From Candidatus Chloroploca asiatica (GTDB lineage Bacteria > Chloroflexota > Chloroflexia > Chloroflexales > Chloroflexaceae), in NCBI RefSeq assembly GCF_002532075.1, contig NZ_LYXE01000170.1, forward strand, positions 62,001 to 126,000: a DNA stretch of 64,000 nt, in the 5' to 3' direction. Below are positions 1-10,100 of the stretch, in pieces. Below the pieces are notes generated by a model that was not told the origin of the DNA, ran no database searches, and saw only the letters and a list, made by a program, of their open reading frames with translations. Positions within the stretch are counted from its first letter, which is position 1. Each line of letters starts with the position of its first letter. The position numbers were made by a program, and so were the translations under genes.

Positions 1-1207
1 TCATGCGGCGGGCAATGCCCGGCCATCCATATTCAGTGGCCCGTTGGTGGGCACCTGCACGAAGCTGTGCCGCCAGCAATGGCCTGTCGAGCACCCACGC
101 AATCCGTTCAGCCAGCGCGTGGTGATCATTAGGAGGGACGAGCAGGCCACTGCGACCATCTTCGATCGTCAGCGCAAGCCCGCCGGCATTCGAGGCAATC
201 ACCGGAACACCAGAGGCCATGGCTTCGAGCGCAACCAGACCAAAAGACTCGTAGTGGGAAGGAACCGCAACCAGATCGGCAGCCGCAAAATACGTTGGCA
301 GCAACTCTTGCGGCTGGGCACCAAGAAAACGCACCTGATCGGCGACCCCCAGGTGAGTACGGAGCGCATCGAGCCGACGCTGCTCGGCATTCCACGCCTG
401 AGGCCGGGTTTCGGGTTCCCCACCGATTAACACCACACGAAGCGCATCAGCATCTGGGCGACCCTGCTCGCGGAGTAACGCCAGCGCCCTGATCAGGGCG
501 TCCATCCCCTTCAACGGCTCCATGCGTCCAGCACAGAGCAACAGGCGTTCATTGGCAGGCAACCCAAGACGCTGACGCGCGGCAGCCTGATCAGAAGGTT
601 GAAAACGCTTCAGATCGACCCCACATGGAGTGACGTTGATCCGGTCGGCCTCGGCCCCATAATTCCAGACCATCTGGGCACGGTCGAGTGAAGTCGCAGC
701 GATAACTGCATCCACCTCATGCATCAAACGGCGCTCGATCGCGATCCGCTGGTTTGTCTCGGTCTCTTCCTTGCTGCGGGCAACGCTATTTTTCAGGGCA
801 CCGAGGGTATGGAACATATGCACGATTGGCACCCCCCAACTACGGCGGAGGCGAAGCGCTGCTTCACCTGACAACCAATAGTGACTATGGATCACATCAT
901 ACGACAGATCTTCGCCATCAGCGAAACAGCGCACGCGACTGACAAACTCGGGCAAGTGAACCTGCACCAGATTCTTATCGTACGGCGCAGCGGGGCCAGC
1001 ATGCAAATTGATCACCCGCACGCCACACGAGAGGGGTTCAATGGTTGGCGTCGCACGGCTCTGCGTACGGGTAAAAATATCAACCGGAATGCCGCGCCTC
1101 CCCAATTCACGGGCAAGCTCGCGGACATAGACATTCATCCCACCAGCCTCTTTACCCCCCAGACGGGCCAGCGGGCTACTATGAACACTCAACATTGCAA
1201 CACGCAC
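1..1207 (-). CDS. Glycosyltransferase family 4, MshA / sucrose-phosphate synthase-like (C-terminus cut by window edge)
   Basis: About 402 residues are visible and the reading frame is still open at base 1, so the gene continues beyond the left edge. The product opens MRVAMLSVHSSPLARLGGKE-AGGMNVYV, the hallmark start of retaining GT-B enzymes of the MshA/sucrose-phosphate-synthase type, in which the GG loop contacts the sugar nucleotide. The donor-site half has a CAGRMEPLKG segment and an ESFGLVALEAMASGVPV motif whose first Glu is the conserved E of the EX7E donor loop. I chose GTG at 1207 because AGGAG lies 9 nt upstream and the product then begins RVAMLSVH as in the family; ATG at 1195 is the alternative. 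It probably transfers a sugar in the cytoplasm for a glycolipid, sucrose or thiol precursor. The acceptor cannot be read from sequence. Confidence 0.85.
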   Translation of the reverse strand, partial: MRVAMLSVHSSPLARLGGKEAGGMNVYVRELARELGRRGIPVDIFTRTQSRATPTIEPLSCGVRVINLHAGPAAPYDKNLVQVHLPEFVSRVRCFADGEDLSYDVIHSHYWLSGEAALRLRRSWGVPIVHMFHTLGALKNSVARSKEETETNQRIAIERRLMHEVDAVIAATSLDRAQMVWNYGAEADRINVTPCGVDLKRFQPSDQAAARQRLGLPANERLLLCAGRMEPLKGMDALIRALALLREQGRPDADALRVVLIGGEPETRPQAWNAEQRRLDALRTHLGVADQVRFLGAQPQELLPTYFAAADLVAVPSHYESFGLVALEAMASGVPVIASNAGGLALTIEDGRSGLLVPPNDHHALAERIAWVLDRPLLAAQLRAGAHQRATEYGWPGIARRM

Positions 1208-1376
1208 GAACGCTCGCTCCTGATAAAAAGAGACGGAAGGGAGACAGGATCTACCTGCACCACATCCGCCCATCAATGGGTATATCGATGACAAAAGCAT
1301 AGTGGGCCAGGGCCCACCATGTAGAGTTATACCACTGTTTCGCTCTTCTCACAAGCAGCGCAGGGCTGATGCAACG

Positions 1377-1439
1377 TCTGCCTCCGGCGGTGGGGTGTAG
1401 AGCGGCGAAGTCGCTCCACACCCCACCGCCGGAGGCAGA
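1377..1439. terminator. 22-bp perfect palindrome abutting the AEC gene stop codon
   Basis: Arms 1377-1398 and 1418-1439 are perfectly complementary. The 19-nt loop holds a further 5-bp stem (1400-1404/1412-1416). It ends directly at the stop codon of the minus-strand permease, so it could act as its terminator, although no T-tract follows. It belongs to the window-wide palindrome family. Confidence 0.75.
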
Positions 1440-2345
1440 TCACAGCAAAACCAGCACAATCGCCAGCGTCAAAATGCTCACCACATTTGAGAACAAGACC
1501 GTTGCCGTCACAAATTCCGGTAACAGTTTATTCTCCATCGCAATGATCGAAACCAGCACAGCCGTAGGCATACTGGCCTGCAAAATCCCAACATTGCGTT
1601 CGAGGGCTGGCAGCATAAACCAACCGACCGTCGCAAACGCGAGCACTGGCCCGCTGATAAGCCGGATCGAACTCGAAATCAGCAGATCGGCACTGAGTTT
1701 AGGCACCCCGGCATTCGCTAGTTGCACGCCAAGCACAAGCAGCATCGTCGGGATCAGCGCCCCAGAGAGCAGATCAAGCGGGCGACTCACCACGGTCGGC
1801 AAGGCAATTCCCGACCAGTTCACGAGCAAGGCCGGAAACAGCGCAAGCAGAGCCGGGGTCTTGAAGACCTGAATGACAATGCGCATGCTAAACCCATGGC
1901 TAAAATTGGCTGCCGAGACACAGACAATAAAGGCAAGCACAAGATTAGCAAGGAAGTAGATCGTGGCAATGCCAAGCGCCTCGGGGCCTTCGGCAAATTG
2001 AATGATTGGCAGCCCAAAATTGCCAACATTGCCAAACGCTGCGATCATTACATAGGCTGCCGTCATCGCGGCTGAACGGCGTAAGAGACGTGCGGTGACA
2101 AAGGCGATGACAATTGAACCCAGGTAGACCAGGGTAATGAACCCAATCATTCGCCCTGCCAGCGCAGCTTCAATGCGGGTCTGGCTGAGCACATTGAAGA
2201 CAAATGCCGGGGTGAGAATAAAATAGGCCAGACGCGAAAGGGTACGTGCCTCGAATTGAAGCCGCGGCCCGGTGATGTAGCCAAGCAAGACAAGTGCAAA
2301 GACGGGCACAAGCACGTTGAGAAAGATTCCGGGCAACTGGGTCAT
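1440..2345 (-). CDS. AEC (auxin efflux carrier) family permease
   Basis: A 301-residue integral membrane protein with about ten hydrophobic segments in two five-helix halves, the usual AEC architecture and length. Family-like features are the early FLNVLVPVFALVLLGYI helix, the polar AFGNVGNFGLPI segment in the middle of the first half (typically crossing the membrane) and a similar region near ASMPTAVLVSIIA in the second half. AEC members export or exchange small carboxylates, amino acids or auxin-like acids; the substrate here is unknown. ATG at 2345 is chosen because CAGGAG lies about 9 nt upstream; a longer frame to 2405 has no ribosome-binding site and runs into the divergent promoter region. 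It is transcribed away from the response regulator gene. Confidence 0.85.
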   Translation of the reverse strand: MTQLPGIFLNVLVPVFALVLLGYITGPRLQFEARTLSRLAYFILTPAFVFNVLSQTRIEAALAGRMIGFITLVYLGSIVIAFVTARLLRRSAAMTAAYVMIAAFGNVGNFGLPIIQFAEGPEALGIATIYFLANLVLAFIVCVSAANFSHGFSMRIVIQVFKTPALLALFPALLVNWSGIALPTVVSRPLDLLSGALIPTMLLVLGVQLANAGVPKLSADLLISSSIRLISGPVLAFATVGWFMLPALERNVGILQASMPTAVLVSIIAMENKLLPEFVTATVLFSNVVSILTLAIVLVLL

Positions 2346-2375
2346 GATGATCTGCTCCTGCGGCAACCGTATCTT

Positions 2376-2421
2376 CGTGGGGCAACAACCTGTCAATGAT
2401 ACCATCAGTTATTGCCCCACG
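2376..2421. repeat. 10-bp inverted repeat in a divergent promoter region
   Basis: CGTGGGGCAA (2376-2385) is matched by TTGCCCCACG (2412-2421) with a 26-nt spacer, between the divergent AEC and response-regulator genes. No gene ends here, so a terminator role is unlikely; an operator or a member of the palindrome family is possible. Confidence 0.6.
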
Positions 2422-2448
2422 AATCAACGGCTTTTTTCTTTCTCTCTC

Positions 2449-2477
2449 TTGCCCGCACTTGCACGGTATGCTACAAT
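2449..2477 (+). promoter_or_regulatory. Sigma-70-like promoter for the response regulator
   Basis: TTGCCC (2449-2454) and TACAAT (2472-2477) are separated by 17 nt, about 76 nt before the response regulator start. Confidence 0.55.
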
Positions 2478-2553
2478 TGCTTTTACAAAAGGTATGGTTC
2501 GCTTGAGCGATCGAGACTGGCTGTAGAGTTGCCCGCAAAGTAGGAGTTGCGTC

Positions 2554-2937
2554 ATGCCTGATGGCTCTGGCCGCAATCCAGCAATCGTGCTCGTTGAAGA
2601 TGAGCCCGATATTCTGATCATTTTGCACCGTCTCATGCGTGATATGACCGGTGGCTACGACATTATCACTGTGAATGGCGGTGCCGATGCCCTGGCGCAG
2701 ATCGCCCTGCGTCCCGTTCCGCTGGTTATTACCGACTACAATATGCCAGGTATGAATGGCTTGCAGTTGGCCTCGGCCATCAAAGAGACATCGCCCGATA
2801 CTCGTGTGGTGATGATTACGGCTTATGCAACGCCGGAGCTTGAAAAACGCGCTCGCGAGCAGCGCGTTGATTATTATCTGCCCAAACCATTTGCCCTCGA
2901 TCGCCTTGAGCAGATTGTTCGTGATGTCCTTCGTTAG
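2554..2937 (+). CDS. Stand-alone response regulator receiver (CheY-like)
   Basis: A 127-residue single receiver domain with no output domain. Acidic pocket E15/D16, phospho-acceptor D61 in LVITDYNMPGMNG, the conserved Thr at 89 (VVMITA) and Lys111 (LPKPF) are all present, so it should be phosphorylatable. It presumably relays phosphate to, or allosterically controls, a partner by protein contact. No histidine kinase is adjacent. AGGAG lies about 9 nt before the ATG. A promoter with 17-nt spacing is upstream. The next gene is a small membrane protein in the same direction after 124 nt, so co-transcription is possible but not compelling. Confidence 0.9.
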   Translation: MPDGSGRNPAIVLVEDEPDILIILHRLMRDMTGGYDIITVNGGADALAQIALRPVPLVITDYNMPGMNGLQLASAIKETSPDTRVVMITAYATPELEKRAREQRVDYYLPKPFALDRLEQIVRDVLR

Positions 2938-3061
2938 GCGCTGTTTCAGATAGCACGTATTGCATCGTGTGACTGTGAGCACTCTGTCACGTTGTTCTCA
3001 TTGATTGCTTCCACTGCACCGAGTAGGATGCCTTCGCATGTTTAGATGCGGAGGTATCGTT

Positions 3062-3220
3062 ATGCAAAGTGTGATCAATCTCTTTCCGCTTATCTTGCTC
3101 GGGGTGATGTGTCTGTTGACCTTCATCCTCTTACCTTTAACCCGGGAAGAGACGCCGTATAGGCAAGAGGAACGCCAGCGTACTGATCGTTTGAAGGTAC
3201 CAGTGCGTGATGAGACTTAG
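3062..3220 (+). CDS. Small single-pass membrane protein, unknown function
   Basis: 52 residues: a hydrophobic helix covers roughly residues 5-26 (VINLFPLILLGVMCLLTFIL), followed by a strongly charged tail rich in Arg, Glu and Asp. ATG at 3062 is chosen for the GGAGG 7 nt upstream; a longer frame from 3005 lacks such a site. The stop lies 22 nt before the nitronate monooxygenase start, so the two probably share a transcript. I do not recognise the family. The layout resembles small inner-membrane accessory proteins, but nothing fixes a function. Confidence 0.6.
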   Translation: MQSVINLFPLILLGVMCLLTFILLPLTREETPYRQEERQRTDRLKVPVRDET

Positions 3221-3242
3221 TTGTATTGGCAGGAGAGAAGCT

Positions 3243-4661
3243 ATGTCAGCAGCGTCACTGCCTCCAATTATTCAAGGGGGAATGGGCGTCGCAATTTCGG
3301 ATTGGCGACTCGCCCGCGCCGTTGCACGCTGCGGTCAACTGGGGGTCGTCTCGGGGACGGGGGTTGATACGGTGTTGATGCGGCGGCTGCAGGATGGCGA
3401 TCCTGGCGGGCATATGCGTCGTGCTATGGCGCAGTTTCCGATGCCCCATGTCGTCGAGCGGATGCTCGAACGCTATTTTCTGCCGGAAGGCCGCCCCCCT
3501 AACACACCTTATGCCCTTTTGCCGATGTTTCGGCAAGAGACACCGCGTGCCCGCCAGGAGATCGCGATGCTCGGGGCTTTCGTTGAGGTGACGTTGGCGC
3601 GCGAGGGTCATCAGGGGCCGATTGGCATGAACCTGTTGACCAAGGTGCAATTGCCTAATCTCCCGATGCTCTATGGGTCAATCCTGGCTGGGGTTGATGT
3701 GGTTTTGATGGGGGCGGGCATTCCCCGTGATATTCCTGCGGCCCTTGATGCCCTGGCCCTTCATCAGCCTGCGACGATTGCCTTTGATGTCGAGGGGTTG
3801 GCGGCGGGGGCCAATGCGTTGCTGCGCCTTGATCCAGGTGAGTACTGGGAAGGCCCCAAGCCGACGTTGCGTCGCCCCGCTTTTTTGGCAATTATTGCGA
3901 GTAATTCGCTCGCAACGATGCTGGCGCGTAAGGCGAGTGGCCGCGTTGATGGGTTCGTTGTGGAAGGCCCGACCGCCGGCGGTCACAATGCGCCCCCCCG
4001 CGGCGAAATGCAGTTGAACGAGGAGGGTGAGCCAGTCTATGGCCCCCGTGATGCGGTTGACCTCGCGAAGATCCGTGAGCTTGGCTTGCCCTTCTGGGTC
4101 GCCGGTGGCGTTGGTACCCCCGAGGGCTTGCGGCAAGCCCAGGCTGCCGGGGCGGTTGGCATTCAAGTGGGCACCCTCTTTGCGTTTTGTGAAGATTCGG
4201 GCCTTGCTCCTGAATATCGAGCTTCGATTCTGACCGCTGCGGTGCGTGGTGAAGTGCAGGTACGTACCGATCCGCGTGCGTCACCGACCGGGTATCCCTT
4301 TAAGGTGGTGCATTGGTCAGACGATCCGGCGGCTGAAAAACCGCGCGAACGCATCTGCGACCTCGGGTATTTGCGCTCGGCCTATGTAACACCTGAGGGT
4401 GAGATTGGGTTCCGCTGCGCCAGTGAGCCGATTGCTGCGTTTGTGCAAAAAGGTGGGGCTGTCGAAGAGACCGAGGGGCGTAAGTGCCTCTGCAATGCGC
4501 TGATGGCCAATGTGGGCTTTGCCCAACGGCGCCGCGATGGCAGCATCGAGCCGCCTCTCTTGACGAGTGGCGACGATTTGCAGCATATTGGTGCCTTCCT
4601 CGGGGGGCGCACGAGCTACACAGCCGGTGATGTGATTGATTATCTGCTCGGTGAGCGTTGA
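3243..4661 (+). CDS. Nitronate monooxygenase / 2-nitropropane dioxygenase-like flavoenzyme
   Basis: 472 residues with an FMN-binding TIM barrel. It opens PPIIQGGMGVAISDWRLARA, the N-terminal flavin loop of the NMO/FabK family. The catalytic-His region reads VEGPTAGGHNAPP, and the phosphate-binding loops WVAGGVGTPEGL and GAVGIQVGTLFAF follow. Such enzymes oxidise alkyl nitronates or reduce quinones with FMN. It is longer than the common 320-350 residue form; the extra C-terminal part carries a Cys-rich KCLCNALMANVGFAQ segment seen in a long subgroup. ATG 3243 has AGGAGAG 6 nt upstream. The physiological substrate is not deducible. The end of the gene forms the 5' arm of a hairpin (4641-4679). 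Confidence 0.85.
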   Translation: MSAASLPPIIQGGMGVAISDWRLARAVARCGQLGVVSGTGVDTVLMRRLQDGDPGGHMRRAMAQFPMPHVVERMLERYFLPEGRPPNTPYALLPMFRQETPRARQEIAMLGAFVEVTLAREGHQGPIGMNLLTKVQLPNLPMLYGSILAGVDVVLMGAGIPRDIPAALDALALHQPATIAFDVEGLAAGANALLRLDPGEYWEGPKPTLRRPAFLAIIASNSLATMLARKASGRVDGFVVEGPTAGGHNAPPRGEMQLNEEGEPVYGPRDAVDLAKIRELGLPFWVAGGVGTPEGLRQAQAAGAVGIQVGTLFAFCEDSGLAPEYRASILTAAVRGEVQVRTDPRASPTGYPFKVVHWSDDPAAEKPRERICDLGYLRSAYVTPEGEIGFRCASEPIAAFVQKGGAVEETEGRKCLCNALMANVGFAQRRRDGSIEPPLLTSGDDLQHIGAFLGGRTSYTAGDVIDYLLGER

Positions 4662-4679
4662 ACGCTCACTGAGCAGATA
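4641..4679 (+). terminator. Palindrome whose 5' arm is the 3' end of the preceding gene
   Basis: 17-bp stem (one G-T wobble), arms 4641-4657 and 4663-4679, loop TTGAA. The 5' arm encodes the last residues of the nitronate monooxygenase and the stop codon (4659-4661) begins in the loop. It likely separates this gene from the convergent fused reductase. Confidence 0.7.
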
Positions 4680-4699
4680 GGCAAGACCGCGCCCTTACA

Positions 4700-6919
4700 T
4701 TAACGACGAACTTCTTCGTCACGGTTGGGTTGGGGCAGGCGACGGCTGATCTGGCTTCCAAGCGCCATGGCACCCTGGATCGTCCATTCGCGTACCTGGG
4801 TGCTAGCCTGGTGCCAGACCGATTCTTGCACGCCTTTCGCCGCTTTGGGCAGGCGCTGCAGTTTTTCGTGTGCCTCGGCCTGGGTGCGCTTGAACAGTGC
4901 AGGATCGGCGTGTAGACGGGCGGCAAGCGCACGTCGTTGCGCAAAATCCTCCTCGGTTACATACACTTCGAATGACCGCAAGCCGGCCAATTGAAAGTTG
5001 TGTTTCTTGAAGAGCCGGTAGATCTCCTTGACCCGCTCGATCGAAATATTGCGCCCGAGCGTATAGTCCTCGAAGCGTCCATCCATAGCAAGCAAGGCGG
5101 TTTCGGCAAGACAGGCGTACGCGGTGCCACGGGGCAGGCCAATGTCGTAGCCGATGTCGGTGACGCCCGGAATCAAGACCTCACCGCTCTCGATCACAAG
5201 CACATCCGGCCTGAGCGCGGCTTCGGCGGGGCTGATATCAGGTGGGCGCGCCACATCGCAGATCACGGCACCGGGTTTGCAGCGGCTAATATCAATAATG
5301 CGCTGCCCAAAAGCCGAGGTTGCCGTCACAATCAGATCACACTGCTCTACCATATCTTCCGTATGGGTCGCAATGACCACCCGCGAGCCGGGGGTTTCTG
5401 CTTCGATTGCACGTTTCAGGGCGATCAGCTTTTCGGGCTCGATCGAGACCAGTACTACATCATGAATCGCCTGCGCCAGCAGACGTGCACAGACCGACCC
5501 GATCGAACCGGTTGCCCCGATGATCATCGCTCGTCCGTGGGCAAGATCCGTCGCTCCCATCTTGATCACGGCCTGTTTGGCCGCTTCGAGGGTGGCCGCG
5601 ACCGTCAAACTATTGCCACTGGTGATCGCTATCTCGGCTTCGTGGGCCACCGTAATGCCAGCGTCGCCAACAACACTGGTAAACGCACCGAGGCCCATCA
5701 GGCGTGCGCCGAGGCGTTCAGACATCCGGGCGGCGATATTCAACTGGCGATAGGTAAACCGCTCGTGGTGGCGCATCATCTGGCGTGGGGTTGCCCCCAG
5801 GCTGATCAAGTGACCTTCGATCCGTTGATCCGTGGTGGGCGAGACTCCGCCCTTGATCTTGCCCAGATAGAGGGGCGGGAAATAGGCCGCCACAGCCTCC
5901 ACCAGACTATCAGGGAGATAGCGTGTCCAGCGAAACAATTTGTGCTGATGGATGAACTTCACGTTCAGTGGGTGGATGACAAAAGCAAAACGATTGATCC
6001 CTGCTTCACTTGCTTGCAACGGATAGACCGAGGGGGTCCAGTTCAATTCGGCCAGCAGATCAAGATACGTATCTTCGCGGAGGGGGGCATCGGGCGAGGG
6101 GCGTAGCGCGACGAGGGCGGCCTCGATAGCCGCCGCCGAGCTATGCCGTGGATCAGCCCCTTCAAGCAGTGCATCGAAGAGCGCAACCACCAGCGAAACC
6201 CCTCGGTCGCGCAAGTCAGCGCGATCTTCTTTGGTCACAGCGGTTGTCACCACAAGTTTGTGTTTGAGGTCGCGGGGGGCCCAGCGCCGGATCAGATCAA
6301 CATCACCGGCAAGCACATCGGCCCAGCGGAACTGGGCCGCTGCACGACGACCACCATTCGTGACCGTCGGATGCGCAAGCTGGGCAAAGCTGAGTTCGCG
6401 CAGACGGTCAAGGGTTGGCCCAGCCAGGCTATCGAGGGTGATACGACTCCCGATCCCAGGTAGGGCCGGCACCCCAAAATAGAGCACCGGATCGGCATAA
6501 CGGACGGCCCCGACGCGACGATCAAGCGCATGGCTGAGGCCTTCGTGGTTGAGGCCAGGCACCATCAGCACGCGTTTCTGGCTGAAGATGCCGGGTTGAG
6601 CTTTCTCGACCAAGGTCACGGCCCAGCGTTCGAGCATCGCCCGTGCCCCGCTGCCATCCACCGTGGGCGTATGGTGCGCCGCTGTCAGCAGCCGTTGACC
6701 AGGTGGATAGGCCCGGCTCGCATTGCCCAGGCGTAAACGGCCAGGCATCCCTTCAAGACCAATGGCATCTACCTGTCCATCGTGCGCGAGAATCAACTCA
6801 CGGGCCTGATCAAGATCACCGGCACACCCGATGCGGCGCATCGTTATCGCCTGCCCTAACAGTTTGACCGTAAGCTGCTCATCACCTCGACCCGGATGAA
6901 TAATCACGATCGTTTTCAC
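4700..6919 (-). CDS. Two-domain protein: quinate-5-dehydrogenase-annotated-like N-domain fused to a long-chain acyl-ACP reductase (AAR)-like C-domain
   Basis: 739 residues (numbered from GTG 6919; AGG lies 5-6 nt upstream; GTG 6925 is the alternative). Residues ~1-300 resemble a Firmicutes family that databases call quinate 5-dehydrogenase, with no catalytic proof I know of: a [16 protein letters not shown] segment, [28 protein letters not shown]. Residues ~308-655 match cyanobacterial acyl-ACP reductase: nucleotide loop [16 protein letters not shown] (about 467-482), and [19 protein letters not shown], whose Cys602 aligns with the AAR acyl-thioester Cys, then [23 protein letters not shown] reduces acyl-ACP/CoA to aldehyde with NADPH. 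The C-terminal ~85 residues are charged and helical. I infer an aldehyde-forming or related thioester reductase. No aldehyde-deformylating oxygenase is nearby, so alkane synthesis is not implied. Confidence 0.75.
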   Translation of the reverse strand: MKTIVIIHPGRGDEQLTVKLLGQAITMRRIGCAGDLDQARELILAHDGQVDAIGLEGMPGRLRLGNASRAYPPGQRLLTAAHHTPTVDGSGARAMLERWAVTLVEKAQPGIFSQKRVLMVPGLNHEGLSHALDRRVGAVRYADPVLYFGVPALPGIGSRITLDSLAGPTLDRLRELSFAQLAHPTVTNGGRRAAAQFRWADVLAGDVDLIRRWAPRDLKHKLVVTTAVTKEDRADLRDRGVSLVVALFDALLEGADPRHSSAAAIEAALVALRPSPDAPLREDTYLDLLAELNWTPSVYPLQASEAGINRFAFVIHPLNVKFIHQHKLFRWTRYLPDSLVEAVAAYFPPLYLGKIKGGVSPTTDQRIEGHLISLGATPRQMMRHHERFTYRQLNIAARMSERLGARLMGLGAFTSVVGDAGITVAHEAEIAITSGNSLTVAATLEAAKQAVIKMGATDLAHGRAMIIGATGSIGSVCARLLAQAIHDVVLVSIEPEKLIALKRAIEAETPGSRVVIATHTEDMVEQCDLIVTATSAFGQRIIDISRCKPGAVICDVARPPDISPAEAALRPDVLVIESGEVLIPGVTDIGYDIGLPRGTAYACLAETALLAMDGRFEDYTLGRNISIERVKEIYRLFKKHNFQLAGLRSFEVYVTEEDFAQRRALAARLHADPALFKRTQAEAHEKLQRLPKAAKGVQESVWHQASTQVREWTIQGAMALGSQISRRLPQPNRDEEVRR

Positions 6920-7086
6920 AGACACCTCATTGTATGTAAGCGGCCGACTCTCCAGCGTCGACCATATAGACGTATACCATCAAGCGTAACTGGTCGTATG
7001 TGGCTCAGGTGACGCCTATACCCGCTATATTGTACCCTCATTATCAACTTCTTGCGCAAGCGGGGCTGTTGCTTGCCAGACAAAAT

Positions 7087-7134
7087 ATCGCGCCCAGCGC
7101 CCGAGTTCCTGGGAACCCTGGCGCTGGGCGCGAT
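7087..7134 (-). terminator. 15-bp palindrome downstream of the subtilase
   Basis: Perfect 15-bp arms 7087-7101 and 7120-7134, starting 18 nt after the minus-strand subtilase stop. Position fits a terminator, though no clear T-run follows on that strand. Confidence 0.65.
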
Positions 7135-7151
7135 GAAACCGACAGGCGTTC

Positions 7152-10100
7152 TTACTGCTGGATAAAGGGCAAATAGGTGTTGATTTTCAACACACGGTCA
7201 GACTCACGACCAACGAGTGCATTACGATACATAAAGAGCAGGCCGGTCTGTGATGGCGACGCTGCAGCCCCCTCGGGGCTTGACGTCCACGCCACGTTGA
7301 CGCTGCCAGCAGGAGGCACATCAACAAAGCGGTCAGCTTCGGGGATGGCATAACGCGACAACCCAGGCGTGTACTGATACGATCCGCTACAAACGCCATT
7401 CACCTTGGGGGCACAATCCCAGAGCCCACCGAAGTAGGCATCAAAGGCGAAGACGCTGAAGCTGAAGGGTTGCCCTGGGGTGATCCCGATCGACGCGGCA
7501 TCCATCGGCAGAATAAAGTTCTGCGTATTGAACGTCGAGTCGATGAAGTAGGCGGGGAACAGGCTGTTATCAGAGAGGTCAACCACAAAGACCACGTTGC
7601 GTCCATCGCTGCCATTGAGCGCGAGATCGGCGTTGAAGATGACATAGTCATCGGTGCCGTCGTTATTCGCATCAATGTAGATGTCGATCTCGACCGGGTA
7701 CTGACTTGCCCGATACGGCTCATCCCAGAGGGTCACGGCAAACTCGAGGAAATCACTCGGGCTCACCGCCGTCGTTGTACGGACACCGATCTCTTTCAGA
7801 TCAACGATGGTCGTATTGCACCCGGGTTCAAAGCCAACCGAGGCACAGTCACCGACGGTAAAGCCATAATCATTGGCATCCGCGACGATGAGATCGAAGA
7901 TGTCAACGGTGCCGGTGATCGCCGCTGCGGCATTGTTGAGCATGGTCGTCTCGGAGAGCCAGTTGGTTGCGCTAAGTGACACGTCAGCCGCAGCCTTGGG
8001 CAGCACATGCCAGACGACATGGATCGGAGCCCCGCTGGTCGGCGTGATGGTCACGTGGCCATCGTACTCTTGGAACGTCAGGGCAGCGCCATTCGCCCCA
8101 AGCGAACCCTTATTCACCACCCATGGATGCAAGGTGGCGGGATCGATCGTCATCACCACAGGCACATCCACGGTACCATTGGCCGGAATGGTGACCTCTG
8201 ACTGCCCTGGCGTGACCACCACACCCTGATCGGCATCTTGCGCATAGCGGAAGACCGATGCGAGGGTCACGGTCTGTGCGGCATTCGCCAGGTTCTTGAT
8301 CGTCAGAGTTCGGGTCAAGGTCTGGTTCGCGGCAACCGGCTGATAGCCAAAGGACATACTGCCCGTCCAGGCCAGCGACGAAGCACTGGTGCTATCCCAG
8401 GCCACGAGCGTGCTCGAGTAGGCTGCACTTGCATCAACTTGACCGCCACCAATGCGGGTAATTGGCGCGAGCACCGTACCAGGATCGCCCTGCCAGATCT
8501 CCAGGTTGCCCGTATTCATCAGCAGCGCTTTGTACTGCTGCACGATCAGGGTATCCGTGTAGACCTGCTTGAGCAACGCGGCCACACCCGAGACCATCGG
8601 CGCGGCCCCAGAGGTACCACCAAACGGCCCGGTTGCGGCCCCGCCAGCAGCGATCGCCGAAATCGAAGCACCAGGCGCACCAATGTCGGGCTTGATCACA
8701 TTATCGTGATTACGTGGGCCACGCGACGAACTGCCGACGATCGTATTCGCCAGATTGATCGCATCGGCCGGATCGACCCCGGCAACCACGCTATTCGCAA
8801 TCTGCGCCTTGAGCAGGTTCGAGGCAGCCTGGCTGATAACAAACGATGGAATGGTGATGGGTCGGTCACCGCCATCGCCGAACTCAGAGGGGTCACCAGG
8901 GGCGATAAGGCCGATCAACGAGATCGCCGCACCAGCTGCCGATGCATTTACGGCTTTGAGGGTGAAAAAACACCCCCCGCGATCAGCCAGCACCACCGAA
9001 CCGGTCAGAGGGGTGGTATACGGCGCACATCCGTTGGTATTGGAACCATCCGGGTTGCCATAGACAACGGAACCTTGGATCAAGACATTCGGTGGGGGCA
9101 CTGACCAGTTCTGGAAGACAGCGGCATTGATCGTGCCACTGACCGTACTGCTCGCATAGAAGAGCGGATAGCGCGTCGCCGAGGGCACGGCGGTCTGCGC
9201 CACACTCAGCACCCCATCGCCCATCGAGGGGCTGCCCACGATGAAAGGCTTGTCTGCCGAGTTACCAGCCGACGCGACGACAATAATGCCCATGCCAGCC
9301 GCCCGATTCGAGAAGTAGGTGAGATCATCCTCGGGTTGCCCGTAAGGCGAACCGAGCGACATATTGATCACATCAACCGGATCAACGGTGGCGGGATCGC
9401 GGTCGAGATCGGCAGCATTGTCAACCGAAGCCAGCAACGCCAGACCGTTACATGCGGAACTGAACGACGCACAGGCCTTGAAGCCATAGATCTCGGCTTC
9501 AGGAGCGACACCGACACCCTTGGCGGGGTACGCACCATCTTCATTGGTGCCTGCCGGATAGCCAAGGCCACCGATGATGTCGGCGACGTGGGTGCCGTGG
9601 CCTTCAAAGTCAATCGGGTTGCTATCGGTGATAATAGTCGTATTGGTCGAACCATTCCACTGCTCACCGAGCCAGTCAAAGCCACCCTTGATGCGCGGGG
9701 CCGCCGGGCCAAAGAGCGCCGGATCGGCGGGTTGCGCATAGGCACAATCAGGATCGTGGGCAGCTGCGCGATCACAATCAGGGCTATCGCCATAGTAGGC
9801 GGCTTCCCAGCCAGCCTCGGTTCCTGGGCCACCAAAAGCCAGGTGGCTAAAGTCAATCCCCGAGTCAATGACGGCAACTTTGACCCCAGCACCGGTGACA
9901 TCTAGGCTTTGCAGCGTGCTGGCCCCGATGAAGGGCACCGTCTCGGTCAGGTCACGCGTGTAATTGCGCACATGCGACAGGCGCTCGACACCAGCGATGC
10001 GGCTCACGCGACCGGCAAGATTGGCCGGCATCTGCACGGCAATGCCGCTGCTGAGCGTCGTGAAACGATGGATCACCGTTCCACCAAGGGCCTCAATCTC

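Noticed and set aside
4700-6919. Alkane biosynthesis operon
   Set aside because: The protein is AAR-like but no aldehyde-deformylating oxygenase or acyl-ACP gene is near, so hydrocarbon production cannot be claimed.
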